Notes: generated by a model from the sequence alone, not told the origin. Positions 1-9,308 are shown, counted from the first letter of the stretch. The stretch: DNA of 64,000 bases from Curtobacterium sp. 9128 (GCF_007673775.1 NZ_VEAF01000004.1:249451-313450); one strand, 5' to 3'. A program made the numbers and translations.

Positions 1-489
1 CAGACCCCCGACACCTTCACCGCGTTCGTGATGAAGCAGACGCTCGACATGAGCGCCCACGGAGCGCTCCGTGTGGGGGACCCGGTGAACCTCGAGCGCG
101 CGGCCTCCGTCGGCGACCGGCTCGGCGGCCACATCGTCCAGGGCCACGTCGACGGCACTGCGCAGGTCCTCGAGACCGGGGACGGGGACGGGTGGCGTCG
201 GGTCCGGTTCAGCCTGCCCCCGGAGCTCAGCCCCCTCGTCGTCGACAAGGGCTCGGTCGCACTCGACGGCGTCTCGCTCACCGTCAGCGCGGTGTCGCCG
301 GAGACCACGGCCCCGGCTGACGCGTGGTTCGAGGTCAGCCTGATCCCGGAGACCCTCGCCGCGACGACGCTCGGCGACCGCGTGGCCGGTGACCGGGTCA
401 ACGTCGAGACCGACGTCCTCGCCCGGCACGTCCGACGCATGCTCCGACTCGACGCGGCGGCGGCGCAGACCGTCCAGGAGGCCCGGTGA
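1..489 (+). CDS. ribE: Riboflavin synthase alpha chain, 5'-truncated by window edge
   Basis: Dismutates two 6,7-dimethyl-8-ribityllumazine molecules to riboflavin in the cytosol. The reading frame is open from base 1, so about the first 45 residues lie outside the window. Visible are the end of the first lumazine-binding repeat and the whole second repeat, with the family signature [13 protein letters not shown] and the GVSLTV strand. The stop TGA at 487-489 shares one base with the ATG of ribB, so the two are translationally coupled. The family is about 200 residues long, which fits the missing part. Confidence 0.95.
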   Translation, partial: QTPDTFTAFVMKQTLDMSAHGALRVGDPVNLERAASVGDRLGGHIVQGHVDGTAQVLETGDGDGWRRVRFSLPPELSPLVVDKGSVALDGVSLTVSAVSPETTAPADAWFEVSLIPETLAATTLGDRVAGDRVNVETDVLARHVRRMLRLDAAAAQTVQEAR

Positions 490-1229
490 TGGGCACCGAG
501 ACCCGGCACCCCGCCGACGTGACCGGTCCAGGGCCGGTGACCACGGCCTCCAGTCGGACCGCCCCGTCCACGGCCCCCGGCCTGGCCACGGTCGAGGCGG
601 CCGTGGCCGCCATCGCCGCCGGTCGCCCGGTGATCGTCGCCGACGACGAGTCCCGCGAGAACGAGGGCGACGTCGTCCTGGCGGCGGAGCTCGCGAGCCC
701 GGAGTGGATCGCCTGGACCGTGGCGCACTCGTCCGGCTTCATCTGCGCGCCCGTCAGCGCCGCGATCGCCGATGCGCTCGACCTGCCTCCGATGGTCGCC
801 CACAACGAGGACGTCCGCGGGACGGCCTACACGGTGACGGTGGACGCCGCCGTCGGGGTCACCACCGGCATCAGCGCGCACGACCGCGCACGCACGCTCC
901 GGGTCCTCGCCGACCCGGCGTCCGTCCGCGACGACCTGCACCGACCCGGACACGTCGTGCCGCTGCGCGCGCGACCTGGTGGCGTCCGCGAACGCGCTGG
1001 TCACACCGAAGCAGCGATCGACCTCGTCACCGCAGCGGGCCTGCGACCGGCGGCGGCGATCTGCGAGATCGTCGACGAGGACGGCAGCATGATGCGGCTG
1101 CCGCGACTCGTCGCACTCGGGGCGCGCGAGGGCGTGCCCGTCATCACCATCGCCGCGCTCGCCGACTGGCTGGACGCGGCAGACCGGGCGGCGGCCGACG
1201 CCGCGCCCACGGAAGGGACCACACGATGA
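489..1229 (+). CDS. ribB: 3,4-dihydroxy-2-butanone 4-phosphate synthase (stand-alone RibB)
   Basis: Converts ribulose 5-phosphate to formate and the four-carbon precursor of the lumazine ring. Motifs visible are [10 protein letters not shown] (residues 52-61, catalytic acidic loop), [31 protein letters not shown] with GGHTEA-like RAGHTEA, and [12 protein letters not shown] 489 is preferred over GTG 486 because AGGAGG at 476-481 is 7 nt upstream of it. At 246 aa the protein ends after the RibB domain; the GTP cyclohydrolase II half found in the actinobacterial RibBA fusion is absent, so that activity must be encoded elsewhere. The stop overlaps the ribH start as ATGA. Confidence 0.93.
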   Translation: MGTETRHPADVTGPGPVTTASSRTAPSTAPGLATVEAAVAAIAAGRPVIVADDESRENEGDVVLAAELASPEWIAWTVAHSSGFICAPVSAAIADALDLPPMVAHNEDVRGTAYTVTVDAAVGVTTGISAHDRARTLRVLADPASVRDDLHRPGHVVPLRARPGGVRERAGHTEAAIDLVTAAGLRPAAAICEIVDEDGSMMRLPRLVALGAREGVPVITIAALADWLDAADRAAADAAPTEGTTR

Positions 1230-1714
1230 GCGGAGCAGGCGCGGCGGACCGCGACCAGGTCGACGGCAGCGGCATCCGGGTGGCGATCGTCGCCGGCCAG
1301 TGGCACGACACGATCGCGGCGGGACTCCTCGCCGGGGCGCAGCGCGAGGTCGAGCGGCTCGGCGCCGAGGCCACCGTGCTGCCGGTGCCCGGGAGCTTCG
1401 AACTGCCGGTCGTCGCGAAGACCGCCCTCGAGAACGGCTTCGACGCGGCGGTGGCGCTCGGCGTCATCATCCGCGGTGGCACACCGCACTTCGAGTACGT
1501 GTCCGACGCGGCGACCAGCGGCCTGACGCGCGTCGCGATCGACACCGGCAAGCCCGTCGGCTTCGGCGTCCTCACCCTCGACGACGAACAGCAGGGCATC
1601 GACCGGGCCGGGCTGCCCGGCTCGAAGGAGGACAAGGGGGCGGAAGCGGCGCACGCCGCGATCGCCACCGCCGTGGTGCTGCGCGACCTGCGCGGCGCGA
1701 CCGTCACCGCCTGA
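1226..1714 (+). CDS. ribH: 6,7-dimethyl-8-ribityllumazine synthase
   Basis: Condenses the RibB product with the ribitylamino-uracil to give the lumazine substrate of RibE. The 162-aa length is typical of this icosahedral or pentameric family. Visible are PGSFELP (residues 55-61), the [14 protein letters not shown] segment with catalytic His88, and FGVLTLD. It starts at ATG 1226, inside the ATGA overlap with ribB, and is the last gene of the riboflavin operon in this window; two strong hairpins follow. Confidence 0.95.
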   Translation: MSGAGAADRDQVDGSGIRVAIVAGQWHDTIAAGLLAGAQREVERLGAEATVLPVPGSFELPVVAKTALENGFDAAVALGVIIRGGTPHFEYVSDAATSGLTRVAIDTGKPVGFGVLTLDDEQQGIDRAGLPGSKEDKGAEAAHAAIATAVVLRDLRGATVTA

Positions 1715-1797
1715 CCGGCACCGAGCCTCCAGGCCGGACCGGCGAGCGTCGGCCGGCACCGAGCGTCCCGCCCGGCCCGTCGCACCCCCGTGCAGAG

Positions 1798-1825
1798 ACC
1801 GCGCCCCGTCGTGACGGGGCGCGGT
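1798..1825 (+). terminator. Hairpin after ribH
   Basis: An 11-bp perfect stem (1798-1808 with 1815-1825) and a 6-nt loop, without a T tract. It lies 83 nt after the ribH stop and is probably the transcription end of the riboflavin operon. Function is inferred from position. Confidence 0.55.
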
Positions 1826-1876
1826 GACCGTACCGGGGTGCGGTGCGCAGGGCCGGCCGGCGCCTTCCGCAACGCG

Positions 1877-1909
1877 ACGGGCCCCGCACCGATGCGGTGC
1901 GGGGCCCGT
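1877..1909. terminator. Bidirectional hairpin between ribH and a convergent small gene
   Basis: A 14-bp perfect stem (1877-1890 with 1896-1909) and a 5-nt loop between two convergent genes. It lies 17 nt past the stop of the leftward small membrane protein gene, so it can end transcription from both sides. Confidence 0.65.
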
Positions 1910-1926
1910 CGTCGTGCGGTGCGTGA

Positions 1927-2097
1927 CTACCGCTTGCCGAACACGTGGATCGGCAGGAAGAACGAGATGGTCATGAGCAGGATGCCGCCCATGAACACGA
2001 AGGCCTGACCGGACGCGACCTGGAACGCGACGCCGAACAGGTACATCGACACCAGCAGGAGCAGGATCGAGAAAACAGCGGCGATGACGCGGCCCAC
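1927..2097 (-). CDS. Small two-helix membrane protein, unknown function
   Basis: A 56-aa ORF starting at GTG, with an excellent GGAGG 8 nt upstream on the minus strand. The sequence is almost entirely hydrophobic: one segment at about residues 4-26 and a second at about 33-52, ending in the charged tail FGKR. This predicts a two-pass membrane hairpin. No family is recognised. The clear ribosome-binding site and the convergent hairpin just past its stop argue that it is a real gene. Confidence 0.6.
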   Translation of the reverse strand: MGRVIAAVFSILLLLVSMYLFGVAFQVASGQAFVFMGGILLMTISFFLPIHVFGKR

Positions 2098-2163
2098 AGT
2101 GGTACCTCCGGAATCAGGCGGGTGGATCGGACCCAGTCTATCCCCAGGTCGACGTCCGGTGGT

Positions 2164-2712
2164 TCACGCGGTCGGGCGCGTGGCCACCAACCGGTCCACG
2201 ACGACGAGCAGCGGCTCCATGTCGACCGAGGCGCGGTCGGGGCGGACGGCGCTCGCGGCACCGAGCGACGCGGCGTGGTAGAGCCCGTCGCCCATGAGCT
2301 TGATCGCCTGCGCGGTGGGGACGTCCCCGAGCACGTCGACCAGCGTCGCGAGCCACGCGTTCTCGGTGTCGTCCAGGGTGCGGCCCGCTTCTTCGTACCC
2401 GGCCTGCTGGAGTCGGCTGGCGGCCAGCAGCGCCAGGTCGAGCTCGCTGCCGACGAACTGGCAGTTCCGCACGAAGTACCGGACCGGGCCGTCCTCGGCC
2501 TCGCGCATCCGGTCCACGTCGATCGCGGAGAGGTCGGCGAGCCGGTCGCAGAGTCCCTCGACCAGGGCCGCCTTCGAGCCGAAGTGGTAGAGCAGGCCGC
2601 CCTTCGACACACCGGCGCGGGCGGCGACGGCGTCGAGGGTCGCGGTGCGCTCACCCTCCTCGCACACGATGGCGACGAAGCTGTCGAGGACACGGTCGCG
2701 GGCGCTTGCCAT
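2164..2712 (-). CDS. TetR family transcriptional regulator
   Basis: A 182-aa one-domain repressor type. The N-terminal helix-turn-helix is clear (RTATLDAVAARAGVSKGG then LLYHFGSKAALVEGL, residues about 22-55). The C-terminal ligand domain resembles TetR_C groups linked to efflux or metabolism, but no ligand can be named. A TAGACT box (2719-2724, minus strand) lies 6 nt before the ATG, so the mRNA is probably leaderless. No operator palindrome is seen next to the gene, so its target may be elsewhere. Confidence 0.9.
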   Translation of the reverse strand: MASARDRVLDSFVAIVCEEGERTATLDAVAARAGVSKGGLLYHFGSKAALVEGLCDRLADLSAIDVDRMREAEDGPVRYFVRNCQFVGSELDLALLAASRLQQAGYEEAGRTLDDTENAWLATLVDVLGDVPTAQAIKLMGDGLYHAASLGAASAVRPDRASVDMEPLLVVVDRLVATRPTA

Positions 2713-2782
2713 GGAGCGAGTCTAGGAGAACGAGCCACGGATGACGGTGCGGCGCGGGTGTCCGCGCCGCACCGTCGTCGTG

Positions 2783-3697
2783 TCAGCCCTTCAGCGCCCC
2801 CGCCGCGATGTTCGCGATGAAGTGGCGCGAGCCGATGATGAACACCCCGATCAGCGGGAAGACGCTGATCACCGCGCCGGCCATCACGGCACCGAGGTCG
2901 GTCGCGTTCACCGAACTGAGCCCGGCGAGTGCGACCTGCAGGGTCTGGCCCTTCGGGTCGATGAGCACGATGAGCGGCCAGACGTAGTCGTTCCAGGCGG
3001 TGATGAACGTGAAGATGCCGAGGAACGCCAGGCCCCCGCGGAGCATCGGCACCCCCACGGACCACCACGTCCGGAAGAACCCGGCACCATCGACCCGGGC
3101 CGAGTCGATGAGCTCGTTCGGGATCGAGGTGGTCGCGAACTGCCGCAACAGGAAGATGCCGAACGCGTTCGCGGCACCGGGGACGATGAGCGCCTGCAGG
3201 CCGCCGATCCAGCCGAGCTTGGCCATGAGCACGAAGCTCGGGACGAGGGACAGGCTCCCCGGGACCAGGAACGTCGCGAGCATCACCGTGAAGAGCGCCC
3301 GCTTGAACGGGAACTCGTACTTGGCGAAGGCGAACGCCGCGAGCGAGTCGAACAGCATCACGAGGACCGCCGTCCCGCCGGCGACGAGCACCGTGTTGAG
3401 CAGGGCGCGGAGCATGTCGACACTGCTGAACACGCTCGCCACGTTCGCCAGGGCGTTGCCCCCGAACCACAGGGACGGCGGGTACCCGAAGATCTCCGCG
3501 TTCGTCGACGTGCTCATCACGAGCAGCCACCAGAACGGGAAGATCGACAGCACCACGCCGACGATCAGGCACAGGTGCGTGACGGCGGTGCCGAGCCAGC
3601 CGCGGCGGAGGCCCCGGTGGTCGCCGCCCGCCGCACCCGGTCGGCCGAGCGCCGCTGCGGTGTTCGTGGTCGCCGGCGTGGTCTCGGTGGCGGTCAT
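2783..3697 (-). CDS. Sugar ABC transporter permease, MalG/CUT1 type
   Basis: Inner-membrane component of a carbohydrate importer, 304 aa with about six membrane segments. The EAA loop that contacts the ATPase is visible ([14 protein letters not shown], about residue 195-215), as is the family C-terminus. It starts at ATG 3697, overlapping the stop of the upstream permease gene by 4 nt (ATGA). It is the third gene of a leftward operon. No ATP-binding subunit is encoded here, so it probably uses a shared MsmK/MsiK-like ATPase, as many CUT1 systems in actinobacteria do. Confidence 0.92.
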   Translation of the reverse strand: MTATETTPATTNTAAALGRPGAAGGDHRGLRRGWLGTAVTHLCLIVGVVLSIFPFWWLLVMSTSTNAEIFGYPPSLWFGGNALANVASVFSSVDMLRALLNTVLVAGGTAVLVMLFDSLAAFAFAKYEFPFKRALFTVMLATFLVPGSLSLVPSFVLMAKLGWIGGLQALIVPGAANAFGIFLLRQFATTSIPNELIDSARVDGAGFFRTWWSVGVPMLRGGLAFLGIFTFITAWNDYVWPLIVLIDPKGQTLQVALAGLSSVNATDLGAVMAGAVISVFPLIGVFIIGSRHFIANIAAGALKG

Positions 3698-4707
3698 GCG
3701 CGCACCCCCTTCGTGGTGCGGAGTCGACGCGGTGTCTTCAGGCCGTCGCGTTCGCTGAGCAGCCGCCAGTTGATGATCGCGAACACCACCGAGAAGATGA
3801 ACAGCACCCACGCGATGGCCGAGCCGTAGCCGAAGTCGAACTGGTTGAACGCCTGCTCGTACTGGTAGAGCACGATCGTCATGCCCGCCTCGTCGGGGCC
3901 GCCGACCGCACCGCCGTTGAACAGGATCTGCGGTTCCGTGAACAGCCCCAGCCCGCCGATGGTGGACGTGATGAGGGTGAACAGGATCACCGGTCGGAGC
4001 AGCGGCACGGTGATCCTCGAGAAGATCTGCCACGTGTTCGCCCCGTCGACCTTCGCCGCGTCGTACAGCTCGGTCGGGATCGACTGCAGGCCGGCGAGGT
4101 AGATGATCGCGTTGTAGCCGGTCCAGCGCCAGATCACCATCACCGAGATCGTGACCTTGATGCCCCAGTACGACGACAGCCACCCGACCGGGTCGGCGCC
4201 GATCGCCCGCATGGCGGCGTTCACCAGGCCGAAGCCGTCCGAGAACACCGACCCGAACACGATCGCCATCGCGACCATGCTCGTGACGTTCGGGATGAAG
4301 AACGCCACACGGTAGAAGCCCTTCGCGCGGATGTTGCCGTGCAGCAGGAACGCGAGCACGAGCGCCAGGAAGAGCATCGGGATCGTCGACATGATCCAGA
4401 TGAGGAACGTGTTGCCGACCGCGTTCCAGAACCGCGGGTCTCCGAGCAGGTACTCGTACTGCGCGAGACCGACCCACCTGGGGCTGCCGATGCCGTCCCA
4501 GTCGGTGAACGACAGCACGATCGAGAACACGATCGGGAACAGCCCGAACACCAGGAACAGCACGTAGAACGGCGCGATCGCCACGTACTGCGGCCAGAAC
4601 CGGCGGAGCCCGGCGCGCCTGCCGGACGCGGCGGTCGTGATCGACGCGGTGGGCGTCCCGACGACGGCGGGGATGCTCGTGGTGGGCGGTGCCTGCTTGG
4701 TGCTCAT
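3694..4707 (-). CDS. Sugar ABC transporter permease, MalF/CUT1 type
   Basis: Partner permease of the same importer, 337 aa with six membrane helices. The EAA motif region reads [14 protein letters not shown] followed by TVPLLRP. The open frame extends 19 residues upstream, but ATG 4707 is chosen because it overlaps the stop of the binding-protein gene as ATGA, the spacing seen throughout this operon. The N-terminus is a Thr/Pro/Ala-rich cytoplasmic tail of about 50 residues. Confidence 0.92.
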   Translation of the reverse strand: MSTKQAPPTTSIPAVVGTPTASITTAASGRRAGLRRFWPQYVAIAPFYVLFLVFGLFPIVFSIVLSFTDWDGIGSPRWVGLAQYEYLLGDPRFWNAVGNTFLIWIMSTIPMLFLALVLAFLLHGNIRAKGFYRVAFFIPNVTSMVAMAIVFGSVFSDGFGLVNAAMRAIGADPVGWLSSYWGIKVTISVMVIWRWTGYNAIIYLAGLQSIPTELYDAAKVDGANTWQIFSRITVPLLRPVILFTLITSTIGGLGLFTEPQILFNGGAVGGPDEAGMTIVLYQYEQAFNQFDFGYGSAIAWVLFIFSVVFAIINWRLLSERDGLKTPRRLRTTKGVRA

Positions 4708-6002
4708 GCCGCGACCCCGCGCTTCTCGAGGACCCGGTTGGTCTGGTCCACGGCGTCCTGCCACGCGCGGTCGGGGTCCTTGCCCGCCGCCTCGACGTTC
4801 GTGATCTCCGTCGCGAACGCCCCGATGAAGCGCTCGTTGTTCGAGATGTACGTGACCGGCACGTCCTTCGCGGTGCTGCTGAAGAACGCCAGCGGGTCCT
4901 GTTCGCCGAAGAAGTCACCCGGCTTCCGCATCACGCCGTTCGTGAACGACGACGGCGTGGACGGGAACAGCTGGATGTCGTTGTACGTGTGCGACTGCAC
5001 CTCGGGGGAGGTGATCCACTGCGCGAACGCCGTCGCCGCCGCCGGGTCCTTCGACGTCTTCGGGACCGCGAGGAACGAGCCGCCGTTGTTGCCGGGACGC
5101 TCCGGCTGGCGGGCGATCCGCCACTTGCCGGACGAGTCCGGCGCGGTGTCGTGGATCACCTGGGTCCACCAGGCGCCCTCGATCTGCCCCGCCACCCGCC
5201 CGGACACCCAGCCGGCGTTCTGGTCGGTGCCCGACTGCAGGTTGCCGGTCACCCGGTCCTTCGCGCAGGCGACGGCGGTGTCCCAGGCCTTCCGCACCGC
5301 GCCGTCGTGCTGCTCGAACACCGGACGGTCGTCCCGGTCGAAGTACCGGGTGGGGCTCGCGGCGATGTACTGCGTGAAGAGCTGGTTCGCCGTGATCACC
5401 GTCGCCACGTCGGCCCGCTTGCGGAGCCGGGTCCCGAACGCCCGGAAGTCGTCCCAGGTGGTGATCGCGGCCGACACCTCGTCGGGCTGCGCGGGGAGCC
5501 CCGCCTTCGTCAGGACGTCCTCACGGTAGAAGAACGCGGTGGGCCCGGTGTCGACGGGCCAGAAACACTGCCGGCCGCTCGGGGTCGTGCCGAGCGCGCG
5601 CTTCCAGTCGTAGTACTCGGACTTCCGCGCGGCGCCGCCGTGCTCGTCGAAGTCGGTGAACAGGTCCTCGTCGGGGAAGTACAGCCAGCAGTTCGAGTTC
5701 ACCATGAGCACGTCCGGGATGAAGGCGTTGCCGGCGAGGGCGGTCCGGAACTTCGTGTCGTACGAGGCGCCGCCGATGAGGTCCGGGCGGAGCCGCTTGG
5801 GACGGTGCCCGTCGATGCCCGCGGCCGCCTGCTTCAGGAACGCCGGGTCGAGCGACCGGTTCCAGTACCAGAGGACGAGCTCGTCGGGGTCCTTCGAGAT
5901 GGACGTCCCGGTGGAACACCCGGCGAGGAACGCCGCGCCGAGGGCACCGGCGCCGGCGAGGAAGCCCCGCCTGCTGAGACTGATCGATGGTGCTGCTGTC
6001 AC
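4704..6002 (-). CDS. Sugar ABC transporter substrate-binding lipoprotein (Tat type)
   Basis: Extracellular solute-binding protein, 432 aa, first gene of the importer operon. GTG 6002 is chosen because the signal peptide then begins correctly: twin-arginine motif SRRGFL (Arg11-Arg12), hydrophobic core, and lipobox LAGC with lipidated Cys29. It should therefore be exported folded and anchored to the membrane. The mature part resembles family 1 (MalE-type) binding proteins; the ligand is not evident. Its promoter and a palindromic operator lie in the divergent 6003-6188 region, which points to control by the LacI protein at 8222. Confidence 0.9.
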   Translation of the reverse strand: MTAAPSISLSRRGFLAGAGALGAAFLAGCSTGTSISKDPDELVLWYWNRSLDPAFLKQAAAGIDGHRPKRLRPDLIGGASYDTKFRTALAGNAFIPDVLMVNSNCWLYFPDEDLFTDFDEHGGAARKSEYYDWKRALGTTPSGRQCFWPVDTGPTAFFYREDVLTKAGLPAQPDEVSAAITTWDDFRAFGTRLRKRADVATVITANQLFTQYIAASPTRYFDRDDRPVFEQHDGAVRKAWDTAVACAKDRVTGNLQSGTDQNAGWVSGRVAGQIEGAWWTQVIHDTAPDSSGKWRIARQPERPGNNGGSFLAVPKTSKDPAAATAFAQWITSPEVQSHTYNDIQLFPSTPSSFTNGVMRKPGDFFGEQDPLAFFSSTAKDVPVTYISNNERFIGAFATEITNVEAAGKDPDRAWQDAVDQTNRVLEKRGVAA

Positions 6003-6052
6003 TTCGGTTGCCTGCTCTCGTCGTTGAGATCGGTGTACCGCGAGCGCTCGAC

Positions 6053-6066
6053 CGTGAACGCTCACG
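6053..6066. promoter_or_regulatory. LacI-type operator O1
   Basis: Imperfect palindrome CGTGAACGCTCACG (outer arms CGTGA/TCACG). It lies about 12 nt downstream of the putative -10 box of the leftward transporter promoter. It differs from O2 at only two central positions and has the size and symmetry of LacI-family operators. Binding by the local LacI protein is inferred. Confidence 0.7.
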
Positions 6067-6077
6067 AAGTGGCTCAG

Positions 6078-6106
6078 AGCCTGCCCCCACCGACACGCCG
6101 TGTCAA
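6078..6106 (-). promoter_or_regulatory. Promoter of the ABC importer operon
   Basis: On the minus strand, a perfect -35 TTGACA (6106-6101), a 17-nt spacer and a -10 CAGGCT (6083-6078). The -10 is weak but close to the TAGGCT boxes seen elsewhere in this window. O1 follows directly downstream. Confidence 0.5.
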
Positions 6107-6119
6107 GCGTCCGCTCCCG

Positions 6120-6148
6120 TTGCGGTGGGCGGCACGGGGCAGTAGCGT
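6120..6148 (+). promoter_or_regulatory. Promoter of the dehydrogenase-AKR fusion gene
   Basis: TTGCGG (6120-6125), 17-nt spacer, TAGCGT (6143-6148). The O2 palindrome begins 9 nt after the -10, which would place the repressor over the transcription start. Confidence 0.5.
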
Positions 6149-6157
6149 CTCCGTGAC

Positions 6158-6171
6158 CGTGAAGGTTCACG
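6158..6171. promoter_or_regulatory. LacI-type operator O2
   Basis: CGTGAAGGTTCACG, with perfect 6-bp arms around GG. It is located just after the -10 box and 17 nt before the start codon of the fusion gene. Same consensus as O1. Confidence 0.72.
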
Positions 6172-6188
6172 AGACGAACAGGATCCGC

Positions 6189-8243
6189 ATGTCAGCGCAG
6201 ACCGCGACCACCACCGGCCCCACGACCCCCGGCACGGGTGACACCCCCGGGTGGGCCGTCCTCGGCCCCGGGAGCATCGCCCGTCGGTTCCTCGCCCAGC
6301 TGTCCTCGAGCGCCGCCGGCGGCGCGCTCGTCGCCGCGGGGAGCTCCTCCGCCGACCGTGCCGAGGCGTTCGCCGCCGAGGCCGCCGAGCACGGCTTCGC
6401 CGACGTCACCGCCGCCACGTACGACGCGGTACTCGCGGACCCCCGCGTCGACGCCGTCTACGTGTCCACCGTCCACACCGGGCACGCGCGACTCGTCCTC
6501 GCCGCGCTCGCCGCGGGCAAGGCCGTCCTCTGCGAGAAACCCCTCGCGCCGAACCACGGCACCGCGATGGCCCTCGCCGACGCCGCGCGCCAGGCGGGTC
6601 TGCCTCTCGTGGAGGCGTACATGTACCGCTTCCACCCGCAGACGGCGGCACTGCTCGACCTGGTCCGCCAGGGCGCGATCGGCGACGTGACCCACGTCGA
6701 CGCGTCCTTCGCGTTCCGCGTCGGCACCCGCAGCGGCCGGCTGTTCGACGTCGACACCGCCGGCGGCGGGATCCTCGACGTCGGCGGCTACCCGGTCACC
6801 ATGGCGGCCGCGATCGTGCAGGCCGCGACCGGCGTGGCCGTCGCGGAGCCGACCGAGCTGACCGCGAGCGGCACGATCGGCCCGACCGGCGTCGACGAGT
6901 GGACGACGGCCCGGCTGGTCTACCGCGGCCGCGGGACCGCGACGATCACCGCCGACGTCCGTACCGGCGTCCGCGTGCAGGACGACAACGCGGTGACCGT
7001 CCACGGCACGCGCGGCAGGATCACCCTGTCCGACCCGTGGACCCTCGGAGACGACCCGACGATCGTGGTCGCGACCGTCGACGAGGACCCCCGCACGCTC
7101 TCCTTCGCCGGCGAACACCCCTACGCCCGCGAGGCCGACGCCACGACGTCCGCCCTCGCCGCGGGACGGGTCGACGCCCCCGAGTACTCCCTCGAGGAGT
7201 CCCTCGCCACCGCCCGGACCCTCGACCGGTGGCGCGACGCGATCGGACTGCGCTACCCGTTCGAGGCCGAGACCGCCGCCATCCCGACCGTCAGCGGTGC
7301 GCCGCTGACCGTCAGCGACGACGCCCCGATGCGGTACGGCGAGGTGCCCGGTGTCGGCAAGCGGATGTCGCGCCTGGTGATGGGCGTGGACAACCAGCCC
7401 GACCTCGCACACGCCAGCGCCCTCTTCGACCTGTTCGTCGAGCAGGGCGGCAACGTCTTCGACACCGGGTACATCTACGGCGGTGGCGTGCTCGAGGGTC
7501 GGCTCGGCCGGTGGATCCAGAACCGCGGCGTCCGGGAGGACGTGGTCGTCATCACCAAGGGCGCCCACACCCCGTTCTGCGACCCGGAGTCGCTCAGCCG
7601 ACAGCTGCTCGAGAGCCTGGAACGCCAGGGGACCGACTACGCGGACATCTACATGATGCACCGCGACAACGAGGACATCCCGGTGGGGGAGTTCGTCGAC
7701 GTCCTCGACGAGCACCGCCGCGCCGGCCGGATCCGCGTCTACGGCGGGTCGAACTGGAGCCTCGCCCGGTTCGACGAGGCGAACGCGTACGCCAGGGCGA
7801 ACGGCCGCCACGGGTTCGAGGTCCTCAGCAACCACTTCGGGCTGGCCGAGGCGTACGACGTGCCGTGGGCCGGGTGCCGCCACGTGACCGACGCCGCGTC
7901 GAAGCAGTGGCTCGAGGAACGGCAGGTCCCGCTCCTGCCGTGGTCGTCGCAGGCCCGCGGGTTCTTCACCGGTCGGGCCCGGCCGGACGACACCAGCGAC
8001 GCCGAACTCGTCCGGTGCTACTACAGCGACGACAACTTCGAGCGGCTCCGGCGGGCCTCGGAGCTCGGCGCGCAGTTCGGGGTGCCGGCGACGGCCATCG
8101 CGCTGGCGTACGTGCTGCACCAGCCCTTCCCGACGTTCCCGCTCTTCGGACCGCGTACGATCGCGGAAGCCCGGTCGTCCATGACCGGTCTCTCCGTCGA
8201 CCTCACTCCCGAACAGGTGGCATGGCTGGACCTCCGCGACTGA
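6189..8243 (+). CDS. Gfo/Idh/MocA dehydrogenase fused to an aldo-keto reductase
   Basis: A 684-aa two-enzyme polypeptide. Residues about 20-360 are a Gfo/Idh/MocA oxidoreductase with the dinucleotide loop GPGSIA (26-31) and the family lysine motif CEKPLAP (Lys117). Residues about 375-684 are a complete aldo-keto reductase with the catalytic tetrad visible: Asp425 and Tyr430 (FDTGYIYGG), Lys457 (VITKGAH) and His491 (MMHRDN). Both halves look intact, so the protein may carry out two successive NAD(P)-dependent steps on an imported sugar or polyol. ATG 6189 follows AGGA. It is divergent from the importer, under its own operator, and overlaps the LacI gene. Substrate unknown. Confidence 0.9.
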   Translation: MSAQTATTTGPTTPGTGDTPGWAVLGPGSIARRFLAQLSSSAAGGALVAAGSSSADRAEAFAAEAAEHGFADVTAATYDAVLADPRVDAVYVSTVHTGHARLVLAALAAGKAVLCEKPLAPNHGTAMALADAARQAGLPLVEAYMYRFHPQTAALLDLVRQGAIGDVTHVDASFAFRVGTRSGRLFDVDTAGGGILDVGGYPVTMAAAIVQAATGVAVAEPTELTASGTIGPTGVDEWTTARLVYRGRGTATITADVRTGVRVQDDNAVTVHGTRGRITLSDPWTLGDDPTIVVATVDEDPRTLSFAGEHPYAREADATTSALAAGRVDAPEYSLEESLATARTLDRWRDAIGLRYPFEAETAAIPTVSGAPLTVSDDAPMRYGEVPGVGKRMSRLVMGVDNQPDLAHASALFDLFVEQGGNVFDTGYIYGGGVLEGRLGRWIQNRGVREDVVVITKGAHTPFCDPESLSRQLLESLERQGTDYADIYMMHRDNEDIPVGEFVDVLDEHRRAGRIRVYGGSNWSLARFDEANAYARANGRHGFEVLSNHFGLAEAYDVPWAGCRHVTDAASKQWLEERQVPLLPWSSQARGFFTGRARPDDTSDAELVRCYYSDDNFERLRRASELGAQFGVPATAIALAYVLHQPFPTFPLFGPRTIAEARSSMTGLSVDLTPEQVAWLDLRD

Positions 8244-9244
8244 CCGACCCGGTCCCCGCACCCGGCGGCCGGGCGACGATCATCGACGTCGCGGCGGCCG
8301 CCGGGGTGTCCCGGCAGACCGTGACGCGTGCGATGAACGGCATGCCCGGCATCAGCGCGACGACGAAGGACCGGGTGCTCGCCGTCGCGGAGCAGCTGCG
8401 CTACCGACCGTCGCGGTTCGGCCGCGGCCTGGTCACGGGCGGCGACCACCAGCTCGGCCTCGTCGTGAACGACCTGCGGAACCCGTACACGCCGCAGCTC
8501 GCGGCGTCGGTGTTCCAGCTCGCGGCCGAGCAGGGGTGGAACGTGATGCTCGCCGACGTCGACCTGGCGAGCGACCCCGACCGGATGGTGACGGCGCTCG
8601 GCGCGCAGACGGACGTGGTGATCGGTTACTTCGGCTCCAGTCGCGACCGGTGGCGGGACCTCCTCGGCACGGTGCCGATGGTCGAGCTCGACCCGATGAC
8701 CGACCCGCCCACCGCAGCGGTCTGGATCGACCCGGCCGAGGGCATCGAGGTCCTCGCCGACCACCTCGTCGCCACCGGGGTGCGACACCCGGTCGTGCTC
8801 GACAACTCCGCACCGGACGTGACGAGCGCACGGGCGGCGCTGATGGCCGACGCACTCCGACGCCGCGGGTACCTGCCGGACCTCGTGCACGGCCTGCACG
8901 GCACGGCGGAGTGCGGCGCCGAGGAGACCGTGCGGATCCTCGGCAGGAAGCGCCGGCTCGACGCGATCGTCGCCTTCAACGACGTGATGGCGCTCGGCGT
9001 GCTGCAGGCCTGCCGCCGCGAGGGCGTCGACGTCCCCGGCGACGTGCGCGTGGTCGGGGTGGACGGTCTGCCGCTCGGCGCGCTCGTCTCCCCGACGCTG
9101 ACCACCCTCGCGGTCGACGTCGACGCCGTCGCGCGCGAGGCGCTCGACCTCGCCCTCGGCATGCTGGCCGGCGAGCTGCCGCGCTCCGGCGCGACGGTGC
9201 AGCGCACCGTCCGCCACCGGCTCCTGCTCCGCGAGTCCGCGTAG
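8222..9244 (+). CDS. LacI family transcriptional regulator
   Basis: A 340-aa repressor. The N-terminal HTH (TIIDVAAAAGVSRQTVTRAM, about residues 19-38) is followed by a periplasmic-binding-protein-like effector domain including the LacI dimerisation features (AFNDVMALGVLQA, VVGVDGLPLG). The gene starts inside the end of the fusion gene (22-nt overlap), so expression is coupled to it. It is the obvious candidate to bind O1 and O2 and so regulate both importer and fusion enzyme, plus itself. The inducer is presumably the sugar or its derivative. Confidence 0.92.
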   Translation: MAGPPRLTDPVPAPGGRATIIDVAAAAGVSRQTVTRAMNGMPGISATTKDRVLAVAEQLRYRPSRFGRGLVTGGDHQLGLVVNDLRNPYTPQLAASVFQLAAEQGWNVMLADVDLASDPDRMVTALGAQTDVVIGYFGSSRDRWRDLLGTVPMVELDPMTDPPTAAVWIDPAEGIEVLADHLVATGVRHPVVLDNSAPDVTSARAALMADALRRRGYLPDLVHGLHGTAECGAEETVRILGRKRRLDAIVAFNDVMALGVLQACRREGVDVPGDVRVVGVDGLPLGALVSPTLTTLAVDVDAVAREALDLALGMLAGELPRSGATVQRTVRHRLLLRESA

Positions 9245-9266
9245 GCGCAGCCCGGCGGTCCGCGCT

Positions 9267-9308
9267 GGACGGGAGGCTCGTGGCGGCGCCGCCACGAGCC
9301 TCCCGTCC
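9267..9308. terminator. Perfect 42-bp palindrome after the LacI gene
   Basis: Two 21-bp arms with no unpaired centre, containing GGAGGCTCGTGGCGGC and its complement. Located 23 nt past the LacI stop. It belongs to a family of GGAGGC-GCCTCC hairpins recurring at gene ends here. Confidence 0.75.

Noticed and set aside
389-1714. 441-codon frame spanning ribE end, ribB and ribH
   Set aside because: Only its last 162 codons are ribH. The first part is an out-of-frame shadow of ribB, rich in Arg and Pro as expected of high-GC antisense or shifted frames.
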